This document shows, piece after piece, positions 26,587-36,187 of a stretch of DNA of 61,003 nt. Origin of the DNA: Caldilineaceae bacterium (GTDB taxonomy: Bacteria; Chloroflexota; Anaerolineae; Caldilineales; Caldilineaceae); NCBI GenBank assembly GCA_026989655.1, contig JALSIX010000085.1, positions 1 through 61,003 on the forward strand. Reading direction: 5' to 3'. The notes under the pieces were generated by a model that saw nothing but the letters and a program-made list of their open reading frames with translations, ran no database searches and was not told the origin of the DNA. Positions within the stretch are counted from its first letter, which is position 1, and each line of letters starts with the position of its first letter. Both the position numbers and the translations under genes were made by a program.

Positions 26587-29500
26587 GGCGGATCTCCGGC
26601 CTGCGAAGGGAGCTGTGGCCGCTGGCGGTGCTCCTGGCCCTTGCCCTGCTCTGGTTTGCCCCGGTCCTCTTCCTGGGCCGGACTCTGCTGCCCTACGATA
26701 ACCTCTACACCTTCGAGCCCTGGCGCAGCCTGCGGCCGGGCCTGGTGCCCCACAACGGCCTCCTCAGCGACCTGGTGTTGGAGAACGCGGTGTGGAAGCT
26801 CCACATCCGGCGGACCCTGGCCCAGGGCCAGCTTCCCCTCTGGAACCCCCAGATCTTCACCGGGCTGCCCTTCCTGGCCGCGGGCCAGTCCAGTGCCCTC
26901 TATCCCCTGAGCCTCCTGTTCTACGTGCTGCCCCTGGAGGCCGCCTACGGCTGGTTCACCGCGCTCCAACTGGCCCTGGCCGGATGCAACATGTACATCC
27001 TGGCCCGGGTCCTGGGGCTGCGGCCTCTCCCGGCCCTGTTCAGTGGCGTGGTCTACCAGTTCAGCGGCTTCATGGTGGTGAGCGTGGTCTTCACCATGGT
27101 GATCGCGGCCGTGGCCTGGCTTCCCCTGCTCCTGGCCATCGTGGAGCGGGTGATCCAGAAGCAGGAGGCCAAGGGGCTGACCCGTTTCCGGCCCGTGCCC
27201 TATGTGGTCCTGGGCGCGGGGGTCCTGGGGTTGGTGGCCCTGGCCGGCCACCCCGAGTTCTACTACTACACCCTCCTGGTCACGGGCTTCTACAGCGCAG
27301 CCCGTCTGCTCCTGGCCTGGCGCAGGCTGCGGGCCAGGAACCAGGGGGCTCCGTCCTCACGGGGTCGGTCTCCCCTGGGGCGTGTCCTGGCCCTGGCCCT
27401 TTGGCTCCTGGCCCTGGCCCTGCTGGGGGTGGCTGCCGGTGGGGTGCAGATCCTCCCCCTGTACGAGCTGGTGACCCTGAACTTCCGGGAGGGCTCCGCG
27501 AGCTATGCCCAGGTGGTGGGCTGGGCCTGGCCTGTCCGCCAGGTGTTGACCTTCTTCCTGCCGGACATCTTCGGCAACCCCAGCCACCATGCCTGGTTCG
27601 ACCTGTGGAACCTGCGCTGGGAACCGGTTCGGGTCAACGCCCTGGGCGAGCCCATCGACACGGTCTTCTGGGGGATCAAGAACTACGTGGAGGGGGGCAA
27701 CTACTTGGGCCTCCTCACCTGGTTGCTGGCCGCGGTGGCGGTGGTGACCGCGGCGAGGAGGGAGGACGGCAGCACCCGGTCGCGTCGTCCCCCTCACGGC
27801 CCGCCCACTGGTCAGCTCGTCCCCGCCACCTGGATCTTCGCGTCCCTGGCCGTCATCTCCCTCCTCTTCGCCTTTGGCACGCCCCTGTACGCCCTGCTCT
27901 ACTATGGCCTGCCCGGCTGGAACCAGCTCCACAGCCCCTTCCGCTGGGTCTTTCCCTTTACCCTGAGCATGGCGGTGTTGGCAGGGATCGGGCTCCAGCA
28001 GATCCGCGCACGGCACGGGGGCTGGGGTCCGTGGCAGGGCCGGGCCCCTTTCTCGGTGCTCCCTGGGCTGATCCTGGGCTATCTGCCTCTGGCCGCCGTC
28101 CTGGCCGGCCTGGCCGCGCTCCTGGCCGTGGTGGCCAGCTATTTTCTCCCAGCCCCTTTCATCGCCCTGGGAGAGCGGGTCCTGGCTGCCAGCGACCTGG
28201 CCCGCCGTTCCTTCGCGGACGGCCGCATGTTCTGGGGGTACCAGAGCGTGAACCTGTTCAAGTTCGGGCTCTTCGCCCTCCTCAGCGGCGGGATCCTGTG
28301 GGCTCTGAGGAGGGGGCAAGGGGACGAGAGCCGCCTGGGGGGCTGGAGATGGGGGGGAGGCCTGCTCGTCCTCATCGTCTTCCTGGATCTCTACGCGGCC
28401 CACGGCCGTTTCAACCCGGCCACGGATCCCTCCCTTTCCCCCTTGGTGAACGTGCCGCCGGTGGTGGCGTTCCTGGAGACCCAGGGCCGTGAGCCGGCGG
28501 GGGATGGGAGCTCCCCGCCCGGGCCGCTCTCTCCCTGGCGTTTCACCACCTTCGACCTGCCCGGGGCCAAGACCTTCAACGCCAACGTGGGCATGTACTA
28601 CGGCTGGCACGACATCCGGGGCTACGACTCCATTATCCCCCGCCAGTACGTGGCCCTCATGGAGCGGATCCAGGACCAGAGCGGGGAGCTCCTCTACAAC
28701 CGCATCGCTCCCCTCTACGCCCAGGGCCCGCGGCCCCTGGAGGTGTTGGAGAACCCCCTGCTGGACCTGCTCAACGTGCGCTACCTCCTCACCGAGACGG
28801 AGCTCCCCGGGATCGCATCCTGGCGTCTGGTCTACCAGGACGGTTCCATCCGGGTGTACGAGAACCTGGAGGTCTTTCCCCGGGCCTTCCTGGTCCCCCG
28901 GGCAGAGGTGGTGCCTCCGGAGCAACAGCCCCTGGTGCAGGCGGATCTGCGCCGGGTGGTCTTCATCGAGGAGGCCCCGGCCGATCCCAACGGGCGGATA
29001 TCCTCCAGCCCCCAGGTGGCCGAGGCCCGGATCAGCCGCTACACGGCCAACGATGTCTTCGTGGACGTGAACCTGAGCGATCGGGCCTGGCTGGTCCTCA
29101 CCGATGCCTACTTCCCCGGCTGGAAGGCCTATGTGCGTCCCTTCGGCGGCGACGAGAGCCAGGAGGTGGAGCTGCCCATCTACCGGGCCTACGGCGCGTT
29201 TCGGGCAGTCTACCTGGCCGAACCCGGGCCGTGGACCGTCCGCTTCGTCTACAGCCCCATGAGCTTCAAGCTGGGCCTGTATCTCTCCTTCCTGGCCGGC
29301 ATGGCCGGGTTGCTGCTGCTCCTGTGGTGGGGATGGGGCCGCTACTATCGGCCGGAGGTGGAGACGGACGAGGTGCGGACGGTGGCCAAGAACTCCCTGG
29401 TGCCCATGGGATTGAGCCTGGCCAACAAGGCCATCGACTTCGCCTTTGCCATGCTCTACGTGCGCATCCTGGGGCCCGAGGGCACCGGCAAGTACGCGTT

Positions 29501-30890
29501 CGTGGTGGCGGTCTACGGCTTCTTCGAGATCGTCAGCCGCTATGGCCTGGGCACCCTGTTGACCCGGGAGGTGGCCGCGGACCGGAACCAGTCCAGCCGC
29601 TACCTGACCAATGTGCTGGCCCTGCGAACCGGCCTGTGGCTGGCCAGCATGCCGGTGTTGGCCCTGGTCACCTACGGATACTGGGCCGTGGGCACGGTGG
29701 GAAGGGAGGAGATCTGGGCCATTGCCCTCTTCGGCCTGGCCATGCTCTTCGCCAACTGGGCCGATGCCTTCAGCGCGCTCTTCTACGCCTTCGAGAAGAT
29801 GGAGTACCCCGCGGGCCTGAGCAGTGCCACGGCCCTGATGAAGGTGGCCCTGGGCGCGCTGGCGTTGCTCCTGGGGTGGGGCTTTGTGGGCCTGGCCGGG
29901 GTGAGCCTGGCCATGAACGTCCTGCAGGGGATCTGGCTCTACCTGCTGGTGCGGTCCACCCTGTTTCCGCCCCAGTGGCGGTGGGATGGCCGGCTGCAGC
30001 GCTGGATGCTGTCCACCAGCGGGCCGTTGATGATCAACCACCTGCTGGCCACCATCTTCTGGCGCATCGACCTGTGGATCCTGCGTCCTCTAGCCGGGGC
30101 CTTCAGTGTGGGGCTCTACAGCGCGGCCCTGAAGTACCTGGACGGGCTGAACATCATCCCCAGCACCTTCACCTTCGCGATCTTTCCCCTGATGAGCCGG
30201 TATGCCCGGCGAGAGCGGGAGGGACTGCTGCGGGCCTATGTCCTGAGCGTGCGGCTGCTCCTCATGGTGAGCCTGCCCCTGGCCATGACCATCGCCGTGT
30301 TGGCCGAGCCCCTGATCTACATCCTGGGCGGCGTGGAGTTCCTCCACGTGCCCGAGACCATCCAGGTCCTGGGGCGGACCCTCTCCTACCGGGGAGGCTC
30401 GGCCCTGGCCCTGCAGGTGATCATCTGGAGCATCCCCATCGGCTTCGTGAACAGCGTCACCCAATATGTGCTCATCGCGGTGGACCAGCAGCGCTACCTC
30501 ACCAAGGCCTTTCTGCTGGGGGTGGCCTTCAACGTGGTGGGGAATCTCCTGTTCATCCCCACCTTCGGGTACCTGGGCGCGGCCGTGGTGACCATCCTCT
30601 CGGAGTTCAGCCTGCTGCTCCCCTTCTACTGGAGTGTCCGTCGCCATGTGGGGAAGGTGCCCTGGTGGGACCTGGCCTGGCGGCCGGCTGTCGCGGCCCT
30701 GGCCATGGGGGGCACCATGTTGGGCCTGCAGACCATGGGGATCTCCCCCTGGATGGCCCTGGTCCCAGGGTGGGGGATCTATGGGATGGCCCTCCTTGTG
30801 GTCGGGGGGTTCCGGGGCGAGGACATGGCCCTCCTGGCTCGGGCACTGCCGTTTGGCCCCCTGCGCCGCTTCCTGCCCGCGGTCGGGTGA
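26568..30890 (+). CDS. fusion of a YfhO-type membrane protein with a Wzx/MATE-like polysaccharide flippase
   Basis: 1440 residues if GTG 26568 is used; GTG 26580 or 26583 are equally possible because the start lies in a repeat array without a clear Shine-Dalgarno. Residues about 1-930 are a YfhO-like protein: N-terminal [30 protein letters not shown], a dozen hydrophobic segments, then a soluble domain with YDSIIPRQY and '[13 protein letters not shown]'. Residues about 940-1440 are a polysaccharide-type flippase ([70 protein letters not shown]) with about 12 hydrophobic segments. YfhO proteins are implicated in lipoteichoic acid glycosylation; flippases move lipid-linked sugars outward. The fusion would couple transfer and flipping (inference). 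Confidence 0.8.
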   Translation: MERGVVRRISGLRRELWPLAVLLALALLWFAPVLFLGRTLLPYDNLYTFEPWRSLRPGLVPHNGLLSDLVLENAVWKLHIRRTLAQGQLPLWNPQIFTGLPFLAAGQSSALYPLSLLFYVLPLEAAYGWFTALQLALAGCNMYILARVLGLRPLPALFSGVVYQFSGFMVVSVVFTMVIAAVAWLPLLLAIVERVIQKQEAKGLTRFRPVPYVVLGAGVLGLVALAGHPEFYYYTLLVTGFYSAARLLLAWRRLRARNQGAPSSRGRSPLGRVLALALWLLALALLGVAAGGVQILPLYELVTLNFREGSASYAQVVGWAWPVRQVLTFFLPDIFGNPSHHAWFDLWNLRWEPVRVNALGEPIDTVFWGIKNYVEGGNYLGLLTWLLAAVAVVTAARREDGSTRSRRPPHGPPTGQLVPATWIFASLAVISLLFAFGTPLYALLYYGLPGWNQLHSPFRWVFPFTLSMAVLAGIGLQQIRARHGGWGPWQGRAPFSVLPGLILGYLPLAAVLAGLAALLAVVASYFLPAPFIALGERVLAASDLARRSFADGRMFWGYQSVNLFKFGLFALLSGGILWALRRGQGDESRLGGWRWGGGLLVLIVFLDLYAAHGRFNPATDPSLSPLVNVPPVVAFLETQGREPAGDGSSPPGPLSPWRFTTFDLPGAKTFNANVGMYYGWHDIRGYDSIIPRQYVALMERIQDQSGELLYNRIAPLYAQGPRPLEVLENPLLDLLNVRYLLTETELPGIASWRLVYQDGSIRVYENLEVFPRAFLVPRAEVVPPEQQPLVQADLRRVVFIEEAPADPNGRISSSPQVAEARISRYTANDVFVDVNLSDRAWLVLTDAYFPGWKAYVRPFGGDESQEVELPIYRAYGAFRAVYLAEPGPWTVRFVYSPMSFKLGLYLSFLAGMAGLLLLLWWGWGRYYRPEVETDEVRTVAKNSLVPMGLSLANKAIDFAFAMLYVRILGPEGTGKYAFVVAVYGFFEIVSRYGLGTLLTREVAADRNQSSRYLTNVLALRTGLWLASMPVLALVTYGYWAVGTVGREEIWAIALFGLAMLFANWADAFSALFYAFEKMEYPAGLSSATALMKVALGALALLLGWGFVGLAGVSLAMNVLQGIWLYLLVRSTLFPPQWRWDGRLQRWMLSTSGPLMINHLLATIFWRIDLWILRPLAGAFSVGLYSAALKYLDGLNIIPSTFTFAIFPLMSRYARREREGLLRAYVLSVRLLLMVSLPLAMTIAVLAEPLIYILGGVEFLHVPETIQVLGRTLSYRGGSALALQVIIWSIPIGFVNSVTQYVLIAVDQQRYLTKAFLLGVAFNVVGNLLFIPTFGYLGAAVVTILSEFSLLLPFYWSVRRHVGKVPWWDLAWRPAVAALAMGGTMLGLQTMGISPWMALVPGWGIYGMALLVVGGFRGEDMALLARALPFGPLRRFLPAVG

Positions 30891-30905
30891 TCCGGGGAAC
30901 AGACC

Positions 30906-31694
30906 TCAGGACAGGGGCCGTTTTCGGGGCAAGCCCTGTTGGCGGGGATACTGGCGGGGCGTGCGTCGAACCTTGTGGATGAGGAGGATGCGCCGTTCTT
31001 CGTCCAGGAAAGGGACCGTGACCGGCGCGAAGCGGACCGTCTCGCCGCCCAGCTTCTCGATGGCCCCCCGGGCCTCCATGAACTCCTGGGCCGCGCCGGG
31101 GCCCTTGTAGGCCACCACGTAGCCGCCTGTCCGGGCCAGGGGGAGCAGATACTCGGCCAGGGTGTTCAGCCGGGCCACGGCTCGGGCCACCACCAGGTCG
31201 AACTGGCCCCGAAAGGCCTCGGTGCGCCCCACCTCCTCGGCCCGGCCCTGGACCACCCGCACCCGTCTCAGCCCCAGCTCCTGGACCAACGTCTCCAGGA
31301 AGCGGACCTTCTTGGCCGTGCCGTCCAGCAAGGTCAGCCGCAGGGAGGGCCACACGATCTTGAGGGGGATCCCCGGGAAGCCGGCCCCGGTGCCCACATC
31401 GATGGCCTGGAGCGGCCGTTGCGGCGGCAGGGGTTCCCCCAACTCCTGGGCGATGACGGGCAGGCCGGCCAGGGAATCCAGGAAGTGTTTGGTCTGCACG
31501 GCCCGATATTCGGTGATGGCCGTCAGGTTCATGCGTCGGTTCCAGTCCACCAACAGCTCGTAGTAGCGTCGGAACTGGGCCACCTGTTCGTCCGAGAGGG
31601 GGATGCCCATCTGTTCACAGCCCTGGCGCAACAGCTCCATGGCTCGGTCCTCTGGGGATGTCTGGGGTTCGGGTTCCCGGTCGTCGACCGTCAT
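30906..31694 (-). CDS. rsmG: 16S rRNA (guanine-527-N7) methyltransferase RsmG/GidB
   Basis: 262 residues from ATG 31694 (MTVDDREPE); a GTG at 31721 would add nine residues. Family hallmarks: [27 protein letters not shown], the SAM site [46 protein letters not shown] and [21 protein letters not shown]. It methylates N7 of G527 in 16S rRNA. The C-terminal tail is longer and more basic than usual. Its 3' end faces the flippase gene across only 15 bp. It is divergent from the DtxR-type gene. No good Shine-Dalgarno; a TACAAT string overlaps the ATG but is misplaced for its promoter. Confidence 0.9.
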   Translation of the reverse strand: MTVDDREPEPQTSPEDRAMELLRQGCEQMGIPLSDEQVAQFRRYYELLVDWNRRMNLTAITEYRAVQTKHFLDSLAGLPVIAQELGEPLPPQRPLQAIDVGTGAGFPGIPLKIVWPSLRLTLLDGTAKKVRFLETLVQELGLRRVRVVQGRAEEVGRTEAFRGQFDLVVARAVARLNTLAEYLLPLARTGGYVVAYKGPGAAQEFMEARGAIEKLGGETVRFAPVTVPFLDEERRILLIHKVRRTPRQYPRQQGLPRKRPLS

Positions 31695-31757
31695 TGTACC
31701 ATCCCCACCCGGATCCACCACGCGGCGGCTCGACCCTGTCGGGCCTTTCCCGAGATA

Positions 31758-31777
31758 GCCGATATCCGCCGATATCC
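31758..31777. repeat. perfect 10-bp tandem repeat between divergent genes
   Basis: GCCGATATCC occurs twice without a gap and is followed by GATA. One unit equals about one helical turn and contains the palindrome GATATC. It lies 100 bp upstream of the dtxR-type promoter and 64 bp upstream of rsmG. Confidence 0.6.
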
Positions 31778-31857
31778 GATAGAACGTCGTGCCGGCCTGG
31801 GAGCCCCCGCTCCGGACACCGACCCATCCGCCATACCCCCCGGGAGATGCCCCTCTT

Positions 31858-31887
31858 TTGACAGGGGCCGCGTCTTGTCCGTATAAT
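31858..31887 (+). promoter_or_regulatory. consensus promoter of the DtxR-type gene
   Basis: TTGACA (31858-31863), 18 bp, TATAAT (31882-31887): both hexamers match the sigma70 consensus exactly. Downstream, before the ATG at 31935, lies an AT-rich stretch TTTAGAAAAATTAGG with two TTAG half-sites that could be a metal-regulator operator (weak). Confidence 0.75.
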
Positions 31888-31934
31888 GCATCCAGGCTTT
31901 TTGTTGGCCCAATTTAGAAAAATTAGGGGCTGCC

Positions 31935-32717
31935 ATGCGCACGTTCTGTGGTCTGACCACCGATGGAATGCTCGACTACCTGGCCGCTATCTACCGCCTG
32001 AGCGGCCAACATCCCAAGATCACCACCGGTCTGTTGGCCGACGAGATGCACGTGAGCCCTGCTGCAGCCAGCAGCATGCTGCGCCGCCTGGAGGAGGCCC
32101 ACCTGATCCAGCGTTCTGGCTCGGGGGGCATTGTGCTCACGGAGCAGGGACGCCTGGCTGCCCTCCAGCTCATCCGCCGCCATCGCCTGTTGGAGGTCTT
32201 CCTCATCCAGGTGATGGGCTTCACCTGGGATCAGGTGGACGCGGAGGCCCATCGCATGGAACACGCCATCAGCACGGCCTTTGAGGATCGGATGGACGCC
32301 CTCTGTGGCTATCCCACCCGTTGCCCCCACGGGGATCCCATCCCGGCCAAGGACGGTACCATGCCGCCGGATCCCTCGGTGCCGTTGCTCTCTCTCCAGC
32401 CGGGGCAGCTGGGCATCATCCGCCGGGTGACGGCCCGGGATCCCCGGGTGCTGCGCTACCTGGCCCAACTCGAGCTGCTCCCGGGCCGATGGGTTCGTCT
32501 GGTAGAGGTGGCCCCGTTCAACGGGCCCGTGACCTTGGCCCACGTGGACGACGAGCTGGAGGACGACCGGGAACGGGAGCCCGTCATCCTGGGCCACGAC
32601 CTGGCGGAGATGCTCCATGTGGAGCTGGCGCCGGCCCTCACCGCCGGGCCCCAGTCCCTGGCCGATTCCACTGATGTCCCCGATCCGCTGTCCCTCAGCC
32701 AGTCCTCCACCGCCTGA
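31935..32717 (+). CDS. DtxR/MntR-family metal-dependent transcriptional repressor
   Basis: 260 residues. The N-terminal winged helix reads MLDYLAAIYRLS, ITTGLLADEMHVSPAAASSM and LIQRSGSGGIVLTEQGRLAAL (about 11-75). The dimerisation domain has RHRLLEVFLIQVMGF and CGYPTRCPHGDPIP (Cys and His metal-ligand region, about 124-137). A FeoA/SH3-like C-terminal domain (about 145-230) reads LQPGQLGIIRRVTARDP. It binds Fe2+ or Mn2+ and represses metal uptake genes. No uptake gene is in the window, so targets are elsewhere, possibly including itself. It is followed 8 bp later by the Nudix gene. Confidence 0.85.
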   Translation: MRTFCGLTTDGMLDYLAAIYRLSGQHPKITTGLLADEMHVSPAAASSMLRRLEEAHLIQRSGSGGIVLTEQGRLAALQLIRRHRLLEVFLIQVMGFTWDQVDAEAHRMEHAISTAFEDRMDALCGYPTRCPHGDPIPAKDGTMPPDPSVPLLSLQPGQLGIIRRVTARDPRVLRYLAQLELLPGRWVRLVEVAPFNGPVTLAHVDDELEDDREREPVILGHDLAEMLHVELAPALTAGPQSLADSTDVPDPLSLSQSSTA

Positions 32718-32725
32718 ACCGAGCC

Positions 32726-33184
32726 ATGGGCGTTCGTAGATACCGGGCCGCGGGCGGCGTGGTCATCGACGACCGCCCGACAGGCTCTCTCCCCGGTCCC
32801 CGGATGCTCCTCCTGGAGCGTCCCAGCCGGGGAGAGGTACGCCTTCCCAAGGGCCACATCGATCCGGGCGAGGAACCCCTCCAGGCTGCTCTGCGGGAGA
32901 CCCGGGAGGAGACCGGGTACGCGGCGCTGGAGGTGCTGGACGACCTGGGCGCGCAGACCGTGGAGTTCGATCACCAGGGCGATCGGGTGATCCGCGACGA
33001 GCACTACTACCTCTTGCGCCTGCTCTCGGGACAGCAGATCCCTCGTCCTCCGGAGGACGAGGCCCAGTTCCGAGTGCGTTGGCTTCCCCTGGAGCAGGCC
33101 CCCCAGGCCCTCACCTTTGCGGCCGAACAGGAGGTCGCCCGGCGGGCCGTCCAGCGATACCGGGCCCTGCAGACCGGGAGCTGA
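32726..33184 (+). CDS. Nudix hydrolase
   Basis: 152 residues. The Nudix box reads GHIDPGEEPLQAALRETREE followed by TGY (about residues 45-67), with all canonical Gly, Glu and Arg positions present. The N-terminal AAGGVVID and LLLERP strands are typical of the fold. It hydrolyses a nucleoside diphosphate linked to another moiety; specificity is not readable. It starts 8 bp after the DtxR-type gene, probably cotranscribed and without a clear Shine-Dalgarno, and ends just before a hairpin terminator. Confidence 0.85.
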   Translation: MGVRRYRAAGGVVIDDRPTGSLPGPRMLLLERPSRGEVRLPKGHIDPGEEPLQAALRETREETGYAALEVLDDLGAQTVEFDHQGDRVIRDEHYYLLRLLSGQQIPRPPEDEAQFRVRWLPLEQAPQALTFAAEQEVARRAVQRYRALQTGS

Positions 33185-33220
33185 GCCCGGCCACGGGGAA
33201 GTCGCTTCCCCGCGCTGGGC
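33185..33220 (+). terminator. likely terminator after the Nudix gene
   Basis: CGGGGAAG-TCG-CTTCCCCG (33194-33212) is extended by an outer GCCCGGC/GCTGGGC pairing. It is followed by CTTCTCT rather than a clean T-run. Confidence 0.5.
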
Positions 33221-33317
33221 CTTCTCTGCCCCGGGTTGTTGCGCCCTCGTCTGCTTGGATGCCTTCGTGGGGGCGAGAACCCTCCCCTCTGGGTAGCCCC
33301 TTTGTCCCCATATCTGC

Positions 33318-33323
33318 TATAAT
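33318..33323 (+). promoter_or_regulatory. TATAAT box 8 nt upstream of a start codon (leaderless mRNA?)
   Basis: A perfect TATAAT ends 8 nt before the ATG at 33332. Transcription would start at or very near the A of the start codon. No Shine-Dalgarno and no good -35 box are present. Confidence 0.5.
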
Positions 33324-33331
33324 GGCAGACG

Positions 33332-34879
33332 ATGGTCGATCTCCTGCCCCCGCGCCCTGCCCATCCTCTTCGCCACGAGGTGGAGCTGAAGCTTCGCCTG
33401 GAGGACCCTGAGCTTCTGGAAACCCTCCGGGGCTCCCACGTGTTGTGGAGGCGGTTTCCTCGGGGCCCCCTGCATCGGGAGGTCCACGAGGATCTCTACC
33501 TGGACACCCCTTCCTGGGACCTGTGGCAGCGGGGCTGGGCTCTGCGGCTGCGTCGGAGAGGCGACGGCCCCCCCCGGCTGACGGCCAAGGCTCTCCAGCT
33601 TCCGGATGCCCGGGGGGTGGCCCGCCGCGCGGAGTGGGAGGCCTCTGTGCCGCCGGAATGGGCTTCCGGGATCTTCACCTGGGACCAGGTGGTCGCGTCT
33701 CTCCCGGAATGGGCCGCGACCCTGGAGGCGGTGACGTGGACTGGGGAGCTTCCGCTGCGTCCGTTGCTGACGTTGCGCCAGCTTCGAGAGCGGGCCACGG
33801 TCCATGGGGGGCCGGGGGGGGAGGCCTTCGCGGAGCTGAGCCTGGATCGGGTTCAGGTCGTGGCTCCAGAGGATCCCCACGGCCGCGTGGTGGCCGAGTT
33901 CCACGAGGTGGAGTTGGAGCTCCTGACCTCGGGAGAGGCCGCGCCCCCGTTCCACGCCCTGGTGGAGGGGTTGAGCCGCCTCCCTGGGGCTCTCCCGGTG
34001 CAGACCAGCAAGCTGGAGACCGGTCTCCAGGCCCTGGGGCTCCACCCACCCTCCCGATCCGGGCCGAAACGCCCCCGGTGGGAACCCCACAGCCCCCCCA
34101 CGGCCGTGGCCCCGCGGAGAGGCGGAAGGCGCCTGGGGCCTGCCATGGTTCTGTTGTCCCTTCTGGGCCTGGTTGTGGCCGCGTGGCTCCTGGCCAGCGT
34201 GGCCGGGCTGCTGGTGGGCATGGCTGCCTCCACCGCGGCCTCCCCCGGGCCTTCCCCCGCTGCCCTGGCCCTGCTGGTGGTGCCGGGGGGCACGCCCGCG
34301 GCCACGCCGGCCTCCATGCCCTCTGCCGCGGAGCTGGTGGCGCTGGTGGAGCACACGCCCGTGGAGGGCGGAAGCTCCGAGCGGCCCTCCGCGGTGACGG
34401 AACCCGGGGCGCCCTTCGGCCGTCTTCAGAGCACCGCCCCGCGGGCGCGGACCTATCGGGATCTCTTCCAGGCCGTGGCTGCCGAGTTCGGCCTGGACTG
34501 GCGCCTGCTGGCTGCCCTGGCCTATCGGGAGAGCCGGCTCAACCCCTGGGCCCTGGGACAGGACAACGACATGGGCCTCATGCAGATCATCCCGGAGACC
34601 TGGGCCGAGTTTGCCCCGCTGTTCCAGGCCACGGATCCCTTCGACCCGCAGGACAACGTCCGCGTGGGGGCGGCGTATCTGGTCCATGTCCGGGGTCTCC
34701 TGAGCGACATGGGGTACCCGGAATGGCCCTGGGCTCTGGCCGCGTACAACTGGGGGCCCGAGAACGTGGCCCGGGTGTTGCGCAACGGCGCGGATTGGAA
34801 CCGGATCCCCGGGCCCCAGCGTCGATACGTGGACGACATTCTGCGGGCGGCTTTCGGCATGGGAGCGATGGGCCCATGA
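33332..34879 (+). CDS. CYTH-domain / transmembrane / lytic transglycosylase (SLT) fusion protein
   Basis: 515 residues. The N-terminal CYTH (triphosphate tunnel metalloenzyme) domain, about 12-235, keeps the ExExK motif (EVELK, residues 16-20). It also has YLDTPSW, WALRLRRR, LTAKALQLP, FAELSLDRV, HEVELELL and a terminal SKLETGLQALG, so the tunnel residues look intact. A basic stretch (PRRGGRR) precedes a transmembrane segment (about 272-297), predicting CYTH in the cytoplasm. After a Pro/Ala/Thr-rich linker, residues about 375-510 form a soluble lytic transglycosylase domain with the catalytic Glu in YRESRLNP (about 400), GLMQIIPETW and AAYNWG. The fusion suggests cytoplasmic (poly)phosphate sensing or hydrolysis linked to peptidoglycan cleavage outside (inference). 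The stop overlaps the next start as ATGA. Confidence 0.85.
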   Translation: MVDLLPPRPAHPLRHEVELKLRLEDPELLETLRGSHVLWRRFPRGPLHREVHEDLYLDTPSWDLWQRGWALRLRRRGDGPPRLTAKALQLPDARGVARRAEWEASVPPEWASGIFTWDQVVASLPEWAATLEAVTWTGELPLRPLLTLRQLRERATVHGGPGGEAFAELSLDRVQVVAPEDPHGRVVAEFHEVELELLTSGEAAPPFHALVEGLSRLPGALPVQTSKLETGLQALGLHPPSRSGPKRPRWEPHSPPTAVAPRRGGRRLGPAMVLLSLLGLVVAAWLLASVAGLLVGMAASTAASPGPSPAALALLVVPGGTPAATPASMPSAAELVALVEHTPVEGGSSERPSAVTEPGAPFGRLQSTAPRARTYRDLFQAVAAEFGLDWRLLAALAYRESRLNPWALGQDNDMGLMQIIPETWAEFAPLFQATDPFDPQDNVRVGAAYLVHVRGLLSDMGYPEWPWALAAYNWGPENVARVLRNGADWNRIPGPQRRYVDDILRAAFGMGAMGP

Positions 34880-35250
34880 GGATGGATTGGGAACGCTTCG
34901 AGGAGCTGGTGGTGGAGGCCATCGAGGGATTGCCCCAGCCCTTCCTGGATGCCCTGGAGAACGTGGCCGTGGTGGTGGAGGACTGGCCCGATAGAGAGGC
35001 CCTGGCCTCGGTGGGCGTCCACCGTCGGGAGGACCTGTTGGGGCTCTACCAAGGGATCCCCCAGACCGGGCGCACCACGGGCTACACCCTGGTGCCCCCC
35101 GACAAGATCAGCATCTATCGGTACCCGATCCTCATGCGTTGTTGGACGGAGGACCAGGTCCGGGACCTGGTGGGCCGGGTGGTGCGGCACGAGATCGCCC
35201 ACCATTTCGGCATCGACGACGATCGGCTGATAGAGCTGGGCGCGTACTGA
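34876..35250 (+). CDS. zincin-type metallopeptidase of the PF06262 (DUF1025) family
   Basis: 124 residues. The zinc motif HEIAHHFGI (HExxH, about 109-117) lies near the C-terminus, with family phrases FEELVVEAIEGLP, VVVEDWPDREA, LLGLYQGIP and ISIYRYPIL. These are small soluble minimal gluzincins of unknown substrate. It overlaps the transglycosylase fusion by 4 bp (ATGA), so it is translationally coupled and may act in the same pathway. Length is normal for the family. Confidence 0.85.
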   Translation: MRMDWERFEELVVEAIEGLPQPFLDALENVAVVVEDWPDREALASVGVHRREDLLGLYQGIPQTGRTTGYTLVPPDKISIYRYPILMRCWTEDQVRDLVGRVVRHEIAHHFGIDDDRLIELGAY

Positions 35251-35303
35251 ACGCCCCGCACCACCGGGGCCACAGCCCCGGTCCGCATGAAAGGCAGGCG
35301 AGC

Positions 35304-36134
35304 ATGGACGAGGTGAACCCCTGTTCCCGTTCCTGGCGGGTGTTGGTGAGCGGCCTGTTCCTCTCCCTGGTCCTGTTGGCCGGATGCTCTCTGCCCTTCC
35401 TGCCTCGGACCCCCCAGTTGCCCCAGATCCCCGGGATGCCCGACCTGCCCGATCTGGGCCAGCTCCCCGATCTGCTCCGGGATCTGGGGCTGCCGGACCT
35501 GAGCGGCATTCCGGGGTTGCCCCAGCTCGCGGATCTTCCCGGGGTGGACCTGGGGCCGAACGCCATGGCGTTCGCGGGCCCCACCGAACGACGCCTGGCC
35601 ATCGGCGACCGGATACCCGGGACGGACATCCAGCTGGTGGCCGTGGGCGATCAGGGCGCGGAGTTCCGCATCGCGGGGCTGCGGAGCGTGCGCACGGTGG
35701 GCGACTCCCTGGATTTCGACGGCGACTGGCCTGGGATCCAGGGGGTGCGCTACAGCCTGCGCCTGCGCATCTATCGGGTGGGCGAGGACAGCGTCCGGGT
35801 TGCCGGCGTCCATCGTCTGGTGGTGGAGGGGATCCAGCCTCAGGCCATGCCGGTGACCCTGTCCGGCACGGTGCTCAAGGTGCCCTACACCGGGAGCGCA
35901 CGGGTAGGCGAGACCTTGAAAGGCCTCACGTATGGGTACGGCGGCCAGGAGGAGCGGGGAGCCCGGGTCACCGGCATGCCCCAAGAGGAGTACCCCTATC
36001 GCAAGGTGGGCGACAGCCTGCGGTGGAGCGGCTACTTGCGCCCGGACATTCCCATTGAGTACAATCTGCGTGTGGCCTTCGTGGGGCAAGAGCGCTTCCA
36101 GGTCGTCGGGGTGGCCAGCCTCCAGCTCCCGTGA
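35304..36134 (+). CDS. lipoprotein with an LPDL-rich low-complexity linker
   Basis: 276 residues from ATG 35304. Lipoprotein signal with lipobox LLAGC (Cys about 28). Residues about 30-82 are a Leu-Pro-Asp-rich linker made of variants of LPDL, LPQIPGMP and LPGV at 4-6 residue spacing. The remainder (about 90-276) is beta-rich with repeated 'YRVGEDSVRV' and 'YRKVGDSLRW' strands, suggesting two related beta modules. I do not recognise the family. It is predicted to sit on the outer face of the membrane, in a run with the transglycosylase fusion and the zincin, 53 bp after the latter. Confidence 0.7.
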   Translation: MDEVNPCSRSWRVLVSGLFLSLVLLAGCSLPFLPRTPQLPQIPGMPDLPDLGQLPDLLRDLGLPDLSGIPGLPQLADLPGVDLGPNAMAFAGPTERRLAIGDRIPGTDIQLVAVGDQGAEFRIAGLRSVRTVGDSLDFDGDWPGIQGVRYSLRLRIYRVGEDSVRVAGVHRLVVEGIQPQAMPVTLSGTVLKVPYTGSARVGETLKGLTYGYGGQEERGARVTGMPQEEYPYRKVGDSLRWSGYLRPDIPIEYNLRVAFVGQERFQVVGVASLQLP

Positions 36135-36187
36135 CCGGCGGGTCGGCTCCCCATCCCCCGTGTTCGCCACATTGGCCGACCGACAGG

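Noticed and set aside
27357-30041. An 894-codon open frame on the minus strand opposite the YfhO-flippase gene
   Set aside because: His/Gln/Gly-rich composition typical of an antisense shadow; the plus frame has clear membrane-protein and flippase signatures.
31689-31694. TACAAT as promoter of rsmG
   Set aside because: It overlaps the start codon, so it cannot drive this gene from the usual distance.
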